Source: Pelotomaculum propionicicum (lineage in GTDB: Bacteria; Bacillota; Desulfotomaculia; Desulfotomaculales; Pelotomaculaceae). From it: a DNA stretch of 64,000 bases. The position numbers and the translations under genes were made by a program. The stretch spans positions 1-64,000 of the forward strand of contig NZ_QFFZ01000003.1 in NCBI RefSeq assembly GCF_004369225.1, given 5' to 3'. The number at the start of each line of letters is the position of its first letter. Position 1 is the first letter of the stretch. The notes beneath the pieces were generated by a model. That model did not search any database and was not told where the DNA came from. It saw nothing but the letters and a program-made list of their open reading frames with translations. Of this stretch, positions 45,255 through 53,582 are shown piece by piece.

Positions 45255-46328
45255 ATGCAGCGGGAAAAAAACTGTCACCTTCCCCAGATATCCGGCTATA
45301 ATCTTACCGAGATGGCCAGTTCCGCCGGCTGAGCGGCGAAAATCGGTCCCAAGGACCTGGCACAGGTACTGTGCCATTTAAGCTCTATAGAGGACCCTAA
45401 CCTGCTGGTTGGTTCCTCCACCTCTGATGACGCGGCTGTTTACCGCCTGAATGAAGAAACAGCCATAGTGCAGACAGTGGATTATTTTACCCCCGTGGTT
45501 GACGACCCTTATACATTTGGCCAGATTACCGCGGCTAATGCCTTGAGTGATATTTATGCCATGGGGGCAAAACCCCTACTGGTCCTTAACATCATTGGTT
45601 TCCCGGTCAAACTGCTGCCCATGGAGATTCTGGTCCAAATTCTGAAAGGCGGCGCGGATAAGGTCAGGGAAGCGGGTGCGATTGTGGCCGGCGGCCACAC
45701 CATCGAGGACAACGAGCCGAAGTACGGGCTCGCGGTAACAGGCCTTGTCCACCCCGACCGGGTTATCACCAACGCCGGGGCACGGCCAGATGACATATTG
45801 GTTTTGACCAAGCCGCTGGGAATCGGCATTATTAACACGGCAGTCAAAGGCAAGCTCGCGGATGACTCGGCCTGCCGGGCGGCCGTGGAACTGATGACGA
45901 CTCTTAACGACAGGGCGGCCAGGGTTATGTCGGAAGTAGGGGTGCGGGCCTGCACTGATATCACAGGCTTTGGACTGCTGGGCCATCTTTATGAGATGGT
46001 GGCGGCGAGCGGAGCAGGCGGCCGTATTTATCTTGATCAAGTCCCCTTGCTTGAACAGGCCCGTCCCCTGGCTGAGATTGGCATGGTGCCGGCCGGCGCT
46101 TACCGCAACCTGGAGTACCTGGAACAGTGGCTGCGCTGGGGCAGTGGGCTGGATGATCTCGATAAACTGATCCTGGCTGACCCGCAGACTTCCGGCGGCC
46201 TGCTGATAGCAGTTCCCGGAGAAAAAGCCGGGGATGTAATTGAAGCTTTGATGGCGGCGGGGGTAGCCGGGGCAAAGATTGGGGAGATCATAGAATCTAA
46301 AGAACCTCTAATTTATGTAGAAAGGTAA
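45255..46328 (+). CDS. selD: Selenide, water dikinase SelD with selenocysteine at residue 26
   Basis: Makes selenophosphate for selenocysteine and selenouridine. From ATG 45255 (behind GGAGGCGG) the frame runs MQREKNCHLPQ to ASSAG, then TGA at 45330-45332, then AAKIGPKDLAQVL and continues open to 46328, giving 357 aa. TGA stands where SelD has its catalytic Cys/Sec, followed by the conserved Lys, so it is read as selenocysteine. Later motifs fit: TVDYFTPVVDDPYTFGQI, GGHTIEDNEPKYG and DPQTSGGLL. A caller that treats TGA as stop would report only the part from about 45468. The organism must have selA, selB and tRNA-Sec elsewhere. Confidence 0.94.
45330..45374 (+). promoter_or_regulatory. Candidate bacterial SECIS hairpins in selD
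   Basis: After the TGA, GGTCC-CAA-GGACC (45346-45358) and GGCACAG-GTA-CTGTGCC (45358-45374) fold as consecutive hairpins. The first has its loop about 18 bases downstream, the distance known for bacterial SECIS elements read by SelB. Which one acts is not decided. Confidence 0.55.
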
Positions 46329-46383
46329 AAGCCTGAACAATATAAAAAAAGAGCCATGATCAGTAAGCAGCGTTTGATGCTGT

Positions 46384-46986
46384 TTACTCAAACTTGACTT
46401 CCATTTTCAAGGGGGAAAGAAGGCTCTTCTTGGGGACGCGAATATACAAGAACCCGTTACGGTAAGTGGCGGTAGCTCCTGAAGGGTCTACCAGCGCTGG
46501 TAATCGTACTTTTTTATAAAAATTTTCAATCCTTTTATCACCTCCCGAAAATCCAACGGCAGTCCTGACGCCGGATAATTCCAGCGCTTCATGGGAAAGA
46601 AGGAGATTCAGGTCGTCCCTGGAGGCAATACCGGGAATAATAACATGAATACTTATTTCATTGTTTGTTTCATGTACTGAGACAGGTACGTTATAGCCAC
46701 TCTTTGTTGCTCCTGACACGAACGTTCCACTATGTACGGGCCCGGTCTCCTGCTGCCAAAAGACCTCATTCTCTATTTTTTCTTGGTCCGTAAAACTGGC
46801 TTCCTGTTGAATTTTTTCCCCTTTATCGGGTTGTGTGTGGCCGATGCCGGTGGAAGTAAATTTATTGGCTACATCTATCAGTGACTCCAGGCCACCTTTG
46901 TCCCAATAGTTGGTAAAGCCCATATCCTTGGTTTTTTCGTAGAGTTCAAGGGCGAATTTAAGCCAATCTTTATTTTGAAAATTCAT
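46384..46986 (-). CDS. Hsp20/alpha-crystallin-like protein, spore-associated by context
   Basis: A 200-aa protein with a variable N-terminal half (YEKTKDMGFTNYWDKGG) and a C-terminal alpha-crystallin-type domain (about 105-200: VSVHETNNEISIHVIIPGI, LSHEALELSGVRT, IENFYKKVRLP, YRNGFLYIRVPKK). It resembles spore-coat Hsp20 proteins such as GerT of Bacilli more than heat-shock chaperones, by context with GerP-like genes. The start is ATG 46986 behind GGAGG. It is the last gene of the leftward island. Confidence 0.8.
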   Translation of the reverse strand: MNFQNKDWLKFALELYEKTKDMGFTNYWDKGGLESLIDVANKFTSTGIGHTQPDKGEKIQQEASFTDQEKIENEVFWQQETGPVHSGTFVSGATKSGYNVPVSVHETNNEISIHVIIPGIASRDDLNLLLSHEALELSGVRTAVGFSGGDKRIENFYKKVRLPALVDPSGATATYRNGFLYIRVPKKSLLSPLKMEVKFE

Positions 46987-47126
46987 GCCGTAAACCTCCA
47001 TTTATGCATGGGCTTATAACAGGCGGCACTGACACGACGCTATGTTCCTAACCCTTTTTACCCTTCGAGCCAGATGGTGAATGTGTTATGATATCTCCTT
47101 AACGGAGTCGTTCAAGCCCAGCGTAT

Positions 47127-47366
47127 TTATACCGGTGGGAAGTGATGGACGAGCATTTTTATTTTTTCTAAAACAGCTTTGTGATGTTGCGACATGTGCG
47201 CGATTGTTTTTTTTAAGTGTTCGGGCGGAGGGTCATTGGCCAGTTCGTAGTATAAGGATACCAACATTTCTTCGTTCTTCATAAGCTTGTCAAGAAGTAT
47301 ACGGGGGTCGTGGTGGATATAACATTTCATTATGATATCCATGCCTTTTGTAGCAGTCTCGTCCAT
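47127..47366 (-). CDS. Helical 79-aa protein of the spore island, function unknown
   Basis: A mostly helical, His- and Met-rich protein (MKCYIHHDPRILLDKLMKNEE, HMSQHHKAVLEKIKMLVHHF). ATG 47366 follows AGGAGG. I do not recognise a family; position inside the GerP-like gene run suggests a spore role. Confidence 0.72.
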   Translation of the reverse strand: MDETATKGMDIIMKCYIHHDPRILLDKLMKNEEMLVSLYYELANDPPPEHLKKTIAHMSQHHKAVLEKIKMLVHHFPPV

Positions 47367-47430
47367 TTTTGCGCCTCCTGTTTAAAAGGGGATAGACAAA
47401 ACCCTATCCCCGACAATTCATTCAAAATGG

Positions 47431-47679
47431 TTAAAAGCCGGCAAATTCTTTTACCGTCTTTGCGGCGTCACCGTCAATAATATCGGTGATGACACCGTTT
47501 ACTGAGACGCTGGGCTGGTCGGTTGTACCGTAGAAAAAGCTGCCGTCTCCCACGCAAAAGGAATTGGCGTCCGCTTCCTGGTGAATGTTGCTCCTGGCGC
47601 AATTGATTGCTATTTCGCCGTAGTTAAATATGCCGCCCGATTGAAGCTCAATGTTGAGGCCGCCTATAATTAAAGCCAA
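47431..47679 (-). CDS. GerPA/GerPF-like spore germination protein, type I copy 2
   Basis: An 82-aa protein with the GerPA-family core (MALIIGGLNIELQSGGIFNYGE, then NSFCVGDGSFF and GVITDIIDGD). GerP proteins lie in the inner coat and let germinants pass to the receptors. The start is TTG 47679 behind GAGGTG; the upstream part of the frame overlaps the next gene and is not coding. It pairs with the copy at 48530 through the SFCxGDG motif. Confidence 0.8.
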   Translation of the reverse strand: MALIIGGLNIELQSGGIFNYGEIAINCARSNIHQEADANSFCVGDGSFFYGTTDQPSVSVNGVITDIIDGDAAKTVKEFAGF

Positions 47680-47689
47680 AAAAAACACC

Positions 47690-47947
47690 TCAATCTGTTT
47701 TATAGCCAGCTTTCCGCAAGAAATTATTAAAATTGCTGTTATTGATAATGTCGGTACGTACCTTCCTGAATTCCAAATCCGGGGCGTTGGAAAACGAATT
47801 TTGAAAATTCTTACTTCCCTGGTTAAAAGAATTAACTTCTGCCTCATTATGCAAGTTGTTTTTATTAACAACTATAAATGCGCTGCCAAAATTAAATTTT
47901 GCGCCGGTTTGCATAGCAACCCTTACAGGCCCTATGACTAAAGGCAT
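47690..47947 (-). CDS. GerPA/GerPF-like spore germination protein, type II copy 2
   Basis: An 85-aa protein starting MPLVIGPVRVAMQTGAKFNFGS, with NSFNQGSKNFQNSFSN and TDIINNSNF: the GerPA-type beta fold followed by an Asn/Ser-rich loop. It is most like the neighbour at 48057. ATG 47947 has a modest ribosome site (GAGGTAG). Confidence 0.8.
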   Translation of the reverse strand: MPLVIGPVRVAMQTGAKFNFGSAFIVVNKNNLHNEAEVNSFNQGSKNFQNSFSNAPDLEFRKVRTDIINNSNFNNFLRKAGYKTD

Positions 47948-48056
47948 TGTTCAACTACCTCGCTTCCCTGCCGGGAGAGCACTAATTGCGCTCCCATTAG
48001 TTTAAAAATCGCCTTGTCTCTTTGGACTCTGACCCACCGGCTTTGACACCAAGCAA

Positions 48057-48290
48057 TTAAATGATTTTTTCCAATAATTCTGAATCTACTATATCAGTGG
48101 AAATTCCACTAATTAGTATGGAAGGGTAATTTGAAAGAGAGGACTGGTTATTAAAGCTACCCTGGTTATATGAACTACATCTGCCCTCAAGGTGCATATT
48201 GTTTTTGTCAGTTGTAAAAAAAATGACGCCAAAATTAAATTTTCCTCCAGTTTGGTTTTCTACTATAACAGGTCCAATAATTACAGGCAC
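48057..48290 (-). CDS. GerPA/GerPF-like spore germination protein, type II copy 1
   Basis: A 77-aa protein (MPVIIGPVIVENQTGGKFNFG, YNQGSFNNQSSLSN, GISTDIVDSELLEK) of the same family. The start is GTG 48290, about ten bases after AAAAGGA; TTG 48299 directly abuts that site and is less likely. A 240-base gap upstream contains CATAGTCTA (minus strand, 48361-48353), a sigma-K-like -10 word, so it may have its own promoter. Confidence 0.78.
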   Translation of the reverse strand: MPVIIGPVIVENQTGGKFNFGVIFFTTDKNNMHLEGRCSSYNQGSFNNQSSLSNYPSILISGISTDIVDSELLEKII

Positions 48291-48529
48291 GGTAATCAAT
48301 TCCTTTTGAGTTAAAAATATTTTTAAAGATTACTTAACAAACCTTTCTTCTATAGACTATGCGACTAATCAAAAAATATCTACAAACGCCTGGCGAAAAA
48401 TGGCTGCCGTAAAGAAGGAAGGAACGATGGTTGTTTTGGGTAAAATGAAGGAGCGGTAACAAAATAATCTGTTAAAACATATATAAAAACTAATAACAAG
48501 GAAAGAACCGATTTTCCAGTATTATCCTG

Positions 48530-48751
48530 TCATCCCGAAGGATTTGCAGGTAAATATTTCTTCTCTCCGGCAGGACTTTGCTGCTCTTTTTGAACAAGTG
48601 AAGTGATGCCGTCCCCAGAGCAAAAAGAATTGCTTCCTGCCGTTAATTCAATTTTATTCGAAGGCAGGCTGAAAATAATATCTCCGATATTTAAAACCGC
48701 GCCCGAATGAATGCAGTTTATCTTTAAACTGCCAATTACTATTTGAGCCAT
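48530..48751 (-). CDS. GerPA/GerPF-like spore germination protein, type I copy 1
   Basis: A 73-aa protein (MAQIVIGSLKINCIHSGAVLN, NIGDIIFSLP, GSNSFCSGDGITS) with the GerPA-type core and a polar tail. ATG 48751 follows AAGGTGA, ten bases after the Hsp20-like gene, so both are co-transcribed. Confidence 0.8.
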   Translation of the reverse strand: MAQIVIGSLKINCIHSGAVLNIGDIIFSLPSNKIELTAGSNSFCSGDGITSLVQKEQQSPAGEKKYLPANPSG

Positions 48752-48761
48752 TAATATCACC

Positions 48762-49214
48762 TTAATCCAAAAACTGTGCTTTGGCTGCCCAGGTATTTGT
48801 TCCATCGGTCCTTTTAGCCGATATGCTAAGTATTCCTTTTTGGTATGTGACTGATAATGTCTCAGGAATGACTGAATAAGGAAGCTCTATCTTTTTCTTG
48901 AATTCACAAGGTTTTGATTCCAAGTTTCCGGTTTCGTCACTTTTATGCCAAATACATTCAATTCTTAAAATTATACCATTATCAAGCTCAACAGAAATAT
49001 CCTGAGGATTGAGGATATTAGGAACTACTCCTGATACAATCACCTCATCTTTGTATGAATGGATTTCCATATTAGGTGAGGAATCCATCAAAGTCTCTGC
49101 TATTTCTGCTAGTTGTCTTAAGGTAAATTTTCTCATTTGATTTCTTTCGGAGGAATTTAATAACTGCTTTTGTAACAAGGTTGCCTGAGATAATATTTTT
49201 TTTAAGTCATCCAC
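48762..49214 (-). CDS. Hsp20/alpha-crystallin-like protein next to GerPC
   Basis: A 150-aa protein with a helical N-terminus (LKKILSQATLLQKQLLNSSERN) and an alpha-crystallin-type domain (about 48-140: MEIHSYKDEVIVSGVVPNIL, DISVELDNGIILRI, KKIELPYSVIPETLSVTYQKGILSI split over two strands). It is a distant paralogue of the Hsp20-like protein at 46384. The start is GTG 49214 behind GAGGTGAC. Confidence 0.8.
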   Translation of the reverse strand: MDDLKKILSQATLLQKQLLNSSERNQMRKFTLRQLAEIAETLMDSSPNMEIHSYKDEVIVSGVVPNILNPQDISVELDNGIILRIECIWHKSDETGNLESKPCEFKKKIELPYSVIPETLSVTYQKGILSISAKRTDGTNTWAAKAQFLD

Positions 49215-49298
49215 ATATTGTCACCTCAATTTCAATGGATTTGTCATATAATATATTGCCAGAAGTTTAAATAGGTGCTATCGGCCAAAACTTATCTT

Positions 49299-49649
49299 TT
49301 ACTCATATATCAAGTTGACTTTTGGTTTTCCAGGTTCTGACTGATCCAAAGGTTTTTCGTCCTTATTGAACGCATATTTTGTTTCATAATTGGGATATAT
49401 GGTCCCAACGTTCATTGTCCCGGAGAGATTTTCTGTTGTAATAGAATCTATTTTATAATTGGTTTCAATTTTTTCACAGACTATTTTTTCAACAATGACT
49501 TTTTCAATTTTTAATACCTGCGCATCAGTTATTTGCAATTTAATTTCTTTAATTTGTTTTTCTAATTCCTGTATCTTATATAAATATTCATCAGATCTAG
49601 GACTTCGATAGATAATTTTTTTTAATTTCGAACTCAAGAGTTGTATCAT
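49299..49649 (-). CDS. GerPC-like spore germination protein
   Basis: A 116-aa protein with a basic N-terminus, a coiled coil (about 22-60, YKIQELEKQIKEIKLQI) and a C-terminal part with IETNYKIDSITTENLSGTMNVG, which resembles the GerPC consensus. It is shorter than Bacillus GerPC (about 200 aa). It is the first gene of the leftward island; ATG 49649 follows AAGGATATGG. It probably organises the GerPA/PF-like proteins in the coat. Confidence 0.75.
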   Translation of the reverse strand: MIQLLSSKLKKIIYRSPRSDEYLYKIQELEKQIKEIKLQITDAQVLKIEKVIVEKIVCEKIETNYKIDSITTENLSGTMNVGTIYPNYETKYAFNKDEKPLDQSEPGKPKVNLIYE

Positions 49650-50224
49650 ATTTCCATATCCTTAATGATAGTTTATCTATGGGGACTGGCTTAATAATAC
49701 TCAAAATAATTAATAATCCAAATTCAAAAGTATTTATAAACATTATTCACCTATAAAAATAAAAACATTTTGTTTAGAAAAATGGCGAAAATAGAAACCC
49801 TGGATAGCCATACATTTTCTCTAGTTATATTGCCCCGGCGTTCCGGAGTGTCTTTAATATATATTCAAACCGGTAAGGAACAAAAAACCATTCTCCAAAT
49901 TTTTAAGTTTTGGATTATTCTACGCAAACTTAAATCCTTCAAAAAGGCAGGTTTTAAAAGGAGTTGACGTTTGCATCGTAAATTGTGCAGCGGCGCCGCT
50001 AATCCTTTTGAAGGTTGTGAGGTCTGGGTAAAAGAATCAGATCGGAAATAAAATTGTTTTGTATTAAATTGGCGGATAATAAAACAGCCGCAAGTCACGG
50101 CACGACAAATTATCCAGCCCTGGCAATGTATAATAAGACCAGGGCTGTAATCATTTAGCCGGTATGTAATATGAGACTATTTAAGGAAATATAATGGTAG
50201 TATGGGTAATGGGAGTCTGGCCTT
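49650..50224. other. Divergent intergenic region between the gerP-like island and spoIIGA
   Basis: No credible gene is seen; two short overlapping open frames (49770-49967 plus, 49865-50098 minus) lack ribosome sites and family features. A long stem (CAGCCCTGG at 50115-50123 with CCAGGGCTG at 50139-50147) encloses TATAAT (50128-50133). This may be the -10 of a Spo0A-type spoIIG promoter: ACGACA lies 20 bases upstream and a reverse TTGTCG word, close to a 0A box, overlaps it. That reading is tentative. Confidence 0.4.
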
Positions 50225-51142
50225 ATGGCGGCTTACACGGTTTACCTGGACCAGGTCTTTCTGGGCAACCTGGTGATGAACTATGCTATTCTGTGGTCAG
50301 CCGCAAAACTTGGACGCGCCCCGGCCGGCAGGTGGCGCCTTGCCGCGGGGGCCGCGCTGGGGTCGGCTTATTCTCTGGCGCTGTTTTTCCCGGGCAACAG
50401 CTTTTTGATGACAGTATGGTTTAAAACAGCTGCTTCCATAGTGATCACAGCCACAGTCTTTGCGCCGGTCAGTCTCTGTAAGTTTTTGACCTGCCTGGGC
50501 TGTTTCTACTTAAGCTCTTTTGCCCTGGGCGGGTTGACCTTAGGCCTGATCTTTTTTTCACATTCCGGCCGCCTGGCAAGTTACAGCGGGCTTGGCGGCA
50601 TTATTGCCGAGCATTTTTGGCCTGGCATATTTTTGGGGCTTGCCGCTTTCTATGCCGCCGCAAAAGGCATAGCCGCGCTTATTAAGAGTGGCTATTTTGA
50701 AAACCTCTTCAACATGCGTCTTATAATCAAATCCGACGGCGGGTGGATCAAGGTGGATGCTTTTTTAGATACCGGAAACCACTTGAAGGACCCTATGACC
50801 AGGCGCCCGGTAATTGTGGCGGAATATGCAGTTTTAAAACCCCTGCTGCCGGAGGAAGCCAGGAACTGCTTCGAAAGAGAAGGGGAGCCTGACGTCTGGG
50901 GGTTTCTTGGCTCTCTTGGTGATAAAAACTATGCCTCGCGCTTTACGGCGGTCCCATTCCAGTCGCTGGGCAATGTCAACGGGCTGATGGTAGGATTCCG
51001 GCCGGATGAAGTTCTGATTGAGAGTCAGGGGAGGCAGGTCCGGGTGGGTAAAGTGGTCATTGCCATCTACCATAAGAAACTTGACCCAGGCGGCAGTTAT
51101 CATGCCCTGCTAAGTTCCGAGCTGCTGGCTCCGGTATCCTGA
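50225..51142 (+). CDS. spoIIGA: Sigma-E processing peptidase SpoIIGA
   Basis: A 305-aa aspartic protease that activates pro-sigma-E in the mother cell. Five membrane helices occupy residues 5-150; the soluble domain carries the catalytic Asp182 in AFLDTGNHLKDP and further family blocks (RFTAVPFQSLGNVNGLMVGFRPD). The start is ATG 50225. It lies 69 bases before sigE, as in all endospore formers. Confidence 0.94.
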   Translation: MAAYTVYLDQVFLGNLVMNYAILWSAAKLGRAPAGRWRLAAGAALGSAYSLALFFPGNSFLMTVWFKTAASIVITATVFAPVSLCKFLTCLGCFYLSSFALGGLTLGLIFFSHSGRLASYSGLGGIIAEHFWPGIFLGLAAFYAAAKGIAALIKSGYFENLFNMRLIIKSDGGWIKVDAFLDTGNHLKDPMTRRPVIVAEYAVLKPLLPEEARNCFEREGEPDVWGFLGSLGDKNYASRFTAVPFQSLGNVNGLMVGFRPDEVLIESQGRQVRVGKVVIAIYHKKLDPGGSYHALLSSELLAPVS

Positions 51143-51211
51143 CCCTAAGAAAAGTCTAGGCGGAGGTAAATCTGAAAAGTGTCCTTACAGTCTGTTTAGG
51201 GGGGATTATTC

Positions 51212-51943
51212 TTGGCCCGGTTAAAATTCTGGCAGGTCAAATGGACGATTAGGCTAGCTGCGCTGCGCCTGTTAATATGGCTGGGCTACCGGCCCAAAGT
51301 ATATTACGTGGGAAGCAGCGAAGCTTTGCCCCCCCCTTTGACAACGGACGAGGAGTCTTTTCTGATCAACCGTCTGGAATCCGGAGACAGCGCCGTCAGA
51401 AGCATCCTCATTGAAAGGAACCTGCGCCTGGTGGTCTATATCGCCCGCAAATTTGAAAACACCGGGGTGGGCATAGAAGACCTGGTCTCGATAGGAACGA
51501 TCGGCTTGATTAAGGCTGTCAATACCTTTGACCCGGCCAAGAAGATTAAACTGGCAACTTACGCGTCGCGCTGCATTGAAAATGAAATACTGATGTACCT
51601 CAGAAGAAATAATAAAACCAGGGCGGAGGTGTCATTCGACGAACCGCTCAACATCGACTGGGACGGCAATGAGCTGCTGCTGTCCGACGTACTGGGCACG
51701 GAAAACGATATAATTTATAAACTAATTGAGGATGAGGTGGACAAAAAGCTCCTTTACCTGGCACTCCAGAAACTATCAGGCCGGGAGCGCAAAATCATGG
51801 AACTGCGCTTCGGCCTGAACAGCGGCCTCGAAAAAACGCAAAAGGAAGTCGCCGACCTGCTGGGCATATCCCAGTCCTACATTTCCAGGCTGGAGAAAAG
51901 GATCATCAAGAGGCTGAAAAAAGAAATCCACCGCATGGAGTAA
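51212..51943 (+). CDS. sigE: Sporulation sigma factor SigE (pro-form)
   Basis: A 243-aa sigma-70 factor for early mother-cell transcription. An amphipathic pro-sequence (about residues 1-29) precedes the sigma domains: region 2 ([34 protein letters not shown] in parts) and region 4 ([36 protein letters not shown]). SpoIIGA cuts near residue 29. The start is TTG 51212 behind AGGGGGG. Confidence 0.95.
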   Translation: MARLKFWQVKWTIRLAALRLLIWLGYRPKVYYVGSSEALPPPLTTDEESFLINRLESGDSAVRSILIERNLRLVVYIARKFENTGVGIEDLVSIGTIGLIKAVNTFDPAKKIKLATYASRCIENEILMYLRRNNKTRAEVSFDEPLNIDWDGNELLLSDVLGTENDIIYKLIEDEVDKKLLYLALQKLSGRERKIMELRFGLNSGLEKTQKEVADLLGISQSYISRLEKRIIKRLKKEIHRME

Positions 51944-51950
51944 TCCACTG

Positions 51951-51974
51951 AGCCGCCCTTTGAGGCGGCTTTTT
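51951..51974 (+). terminator. Terminator after sigE
   Basis: AGCCGCC (51951-51957) pairs with GGCGGCT (51964-51970), followed by TTTT. Confidence 0.8.
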
Positions 51975-51990
51975 GGTTGGAGGCGCTGAT

Positions 51991-52020
51991 GTATAATAAA
52001 ATTTTGCCGTGGTAATAATG
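51991..52020 (+). promoter_or_regulatory. Sigma-F-type promoter of sigG
   Basis: GTATA (51991-51995), exactly 15 bases and GGTAATAATG (52011-52020) match the forespore sigma-F consensus GywTA-N15-GGnnAnAnTR in full. The predicted start site is near 52027, about 40 bases before the sigG start codon. sigG is known to be transcribed by sigma-F. Confidence 0.78.
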
Positions 52021-52067
52021 TGACTGTAAAAACGAATTGGATATATGGAAGGGGTGCTGGTCCGTTC

Positions 52068-52841
52068 ATGCTGGTGAACAAAGTCGAGATTTGCGGTGTC
52101 AACACGTCAAAACTCCCGGTATTGACAGGAAGCGCGATGCGAGCTTTGTTCGAGTCCATGCAAAAAGGAGACACCACAGCCAGGCCTAAGCTGATTAACG
52201 GCAACCTGCGGTTGGTGCTTAGTGTGATCCAGCGTTTTACCAACAGGGGCGAGTATGTAGACGACCTTTTCCAGGTAGGCTGCATTGGCTTAATGAAGGC
52301 TATAGACAATTTTGACCTGTCCCAAAATGTTAAATTCTCAACATATGCCGTGCCGATGATCATTGGGGAAATACGGCGTTATTTGCGGGACAACAACCCG
52401 ATCAGGGTGAGCCGCTCACTGCGGGACGTCGCCTATAAGGCGCTGCAGGTGAGAGACGCCCTGGTCAACAAATTCTCCCGCGAGCCTTCCATTAATGAAA
52501 TAGCCGGTGAGTTAAAATTGCCCAGGGAGGAAATAGTTTTCGCCCTGGACGCCATCCAGGAGCCGATCTCACTTTTTGAGCCTATTTACCATGACGGCGG
52601 CGATCCCATATTTGTGATGGACCAGATTAGTGACGAAAAAAATCAGGACCAGAACTGGCTCGAGGGGATAGCCATCAGGGACGCCCTGAAGAAACTCAGC
52701 GACCGCGAAAAGTTAATCCTGACGCTGCGCTTTTACGAGGGAAAAACCCAGATGGAAGTAGCAGATGAAATAGGTATCTCCCAGGCCCAGGTTTCGCGGC
52801 TGGAAAAGGCCGCGCTAAGTCACATGAAAAAGCATGTTTAG
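52068..52841 (+). CDS. sigG: Forespore sigma factor SigG
   Basis: A 257-aa sigma factor for late forespore genes. The N-terminal signature MLVNKVEICGVNTSKLPVL is nearly that of Bacillus SigG and sets the start at ATG 52068; a GTG 48 bases upstream coincides with the promoter. Regions 2, 3 and 4 are intact (NLRLVLSVIQRF, FSTYAVPMIIGEIRRYLRD, LILTLRFYEGKTQMEVADEIGIS). Confidence 0.95.
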   Translation: MLVNKVEICGVNTSKLPVLTGSAMRALFESMQKGDTTARPKLINGNLRLVLSVIQRFTNRGEYVDDLFQVGCIGLMKAIDNFDLSQNVKFSTYAVPMIIGEIRRYLRDNNPIRVSRSLRDVAYKALQVRDALVNKFSREPSINEIAGELKLPREEIVFALDAIQEPISLFEPIYHDGGDPIFVMDQISDEKNQDQNWLEGIAIRDALKKLSDREKLILTLRFYEGKTQMEVADEIGISQAQVSRLEKAALSHMKKHV

Positions 52842-52844
52842 CAA

Positions 52845-52872
52845 GAAGCGGCTCTGAAGAGCCGCTTCTTTC
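52845..52872 (+). terminator. Terminator after sigG
   Basis: GAAGCGGCTC (52845-52854) pairs perfectly with GAGCCGCTTC (52859-52868) around a TGAA loop, followed by TTTC. Confidence 0.85.
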
Positions 52873-52957
52873 AGAATACAGAATTCAGGAGCCGGAATTC
52901 AGAATAAAGAATTAAGATCATTTCTTCTGTCTGCTGACTCCTGAATTCTGTATTCTA
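52872..52957. repeat. GAATTCAGGAGTCAG-type palindromic repeat
   Basis: CAGAATACAGAATTCAGGAG at the left is the inverse of CTCCTGAATTCTGTATTCT at the right, with AGAATAAAGAATTAAG between. It is related to 19309-19395. A little further, 53036-53070 has ACTCACTGCCCACTTCTCAC words like those at 28762. Confidence 0.75.
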
Positions 52958-53083
52958 TCCCAATATTTTTGTTCAGATTGGAGTCTTATGAACATATAGA
53001 TGTAATGAGTATTGACCACATAGAAATGCTTGGATTCTCACGACTCACTGCCCACTTCTCACGACCAATACCGGAGGTGCTTG

Positions 53084-53362
53084 ATGGTGGTTAAAATTTC
53101 TGACCTGCGGGTGCGGGAGATTATCAATGTGGTGGACGGGCGCAGGCTCGGCTTGATCAAGGACATAGACATCGACCTGGAAGAGGGAAAAATCAGTTCT
53201 ATTATCCTGCCTGGTGTAAGCGGTAAGTTTCTTGGCTTTCTTGGTAAGGAAGAAGAGATAGTCGTGCCGTGGAATAAAATAATGAAAATAGGAGCAGATG
53301 TTATTTTGGTCGAGGTCAACACTTTTACCGACCCGAGGCATGAGGCCAGAGGCGGTTATTAA
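53084..53362 (+). CDS. YlmC/YmxH-family PRC-barrel protein
   Basis: A 92-aa protein (KISDLRVREIINVVDGRRLG, ISSIILPGVSGKFLGFLGKEEE, VPWNKIMKIGADVILVE) matching the YlmC/YmxH PRC-barrel family. Members follow sigG or lie in sporulation clusters; a function is not established. The start is ATG 53084 (or GTG 53087) behind GGAGGTG. Confidence 0.88.
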   Translation: MVVKISDLRVREIINVVDGRRLGLIKDIDIDLEEGKISSIILPGVSGKFLGFLGKEEEIVVPWNKIMKIGADVILVEVNTFTDPRHEARGGY

Positions 53363-53492
53363 ACTGCAGCCAATTGCAGAATTCTATCTGATAGAGCATT
53401 GTCCGGATTAGCAAAAATTTAAGAAACAGCAACCTTTTTGAAGCGTGGGGGAGTTACTGCTCTCCCATTTGCTATTATGGTATTGTTTACCG

Positions 53493-53548
53493 TTTTCAAT
53501 AATAATCAATATATAGTATAATTCTCCTATGTCTGATACCATATTATG
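53493..53548 (+). promoter_or_regulatory. nrd promoter with two NrdR-box-like sites
   Basis: TTTTCA (53493-53498), 17 bases and TATAAT (53516-53521) form a promoter. Two ATAT-centred sites, AATCAATATATAG (53504-53516) and ATACCATATTATG (53536-53548), lie 32 bp apart, i.e. three helical turns. Both are degenerate relative to the NrdR box ACACwATATwTTG, but the spacing is the known one. Repression of nrdRDG by NrdR is inferred. Confidence 0.55.
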
Positions 53549-53582
53549 TAGCTAAATAAAAGCACGGAGCGTGAATATAGCT

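Noticed and set aside
49770-50098. Two overlapping open frames of 65 and 77 codons before spoIIGA
   Set aside because: No ribosome sites, no family features and AT-rich sequence of non-coding character; they lie in a region better explained as divergent promoters.
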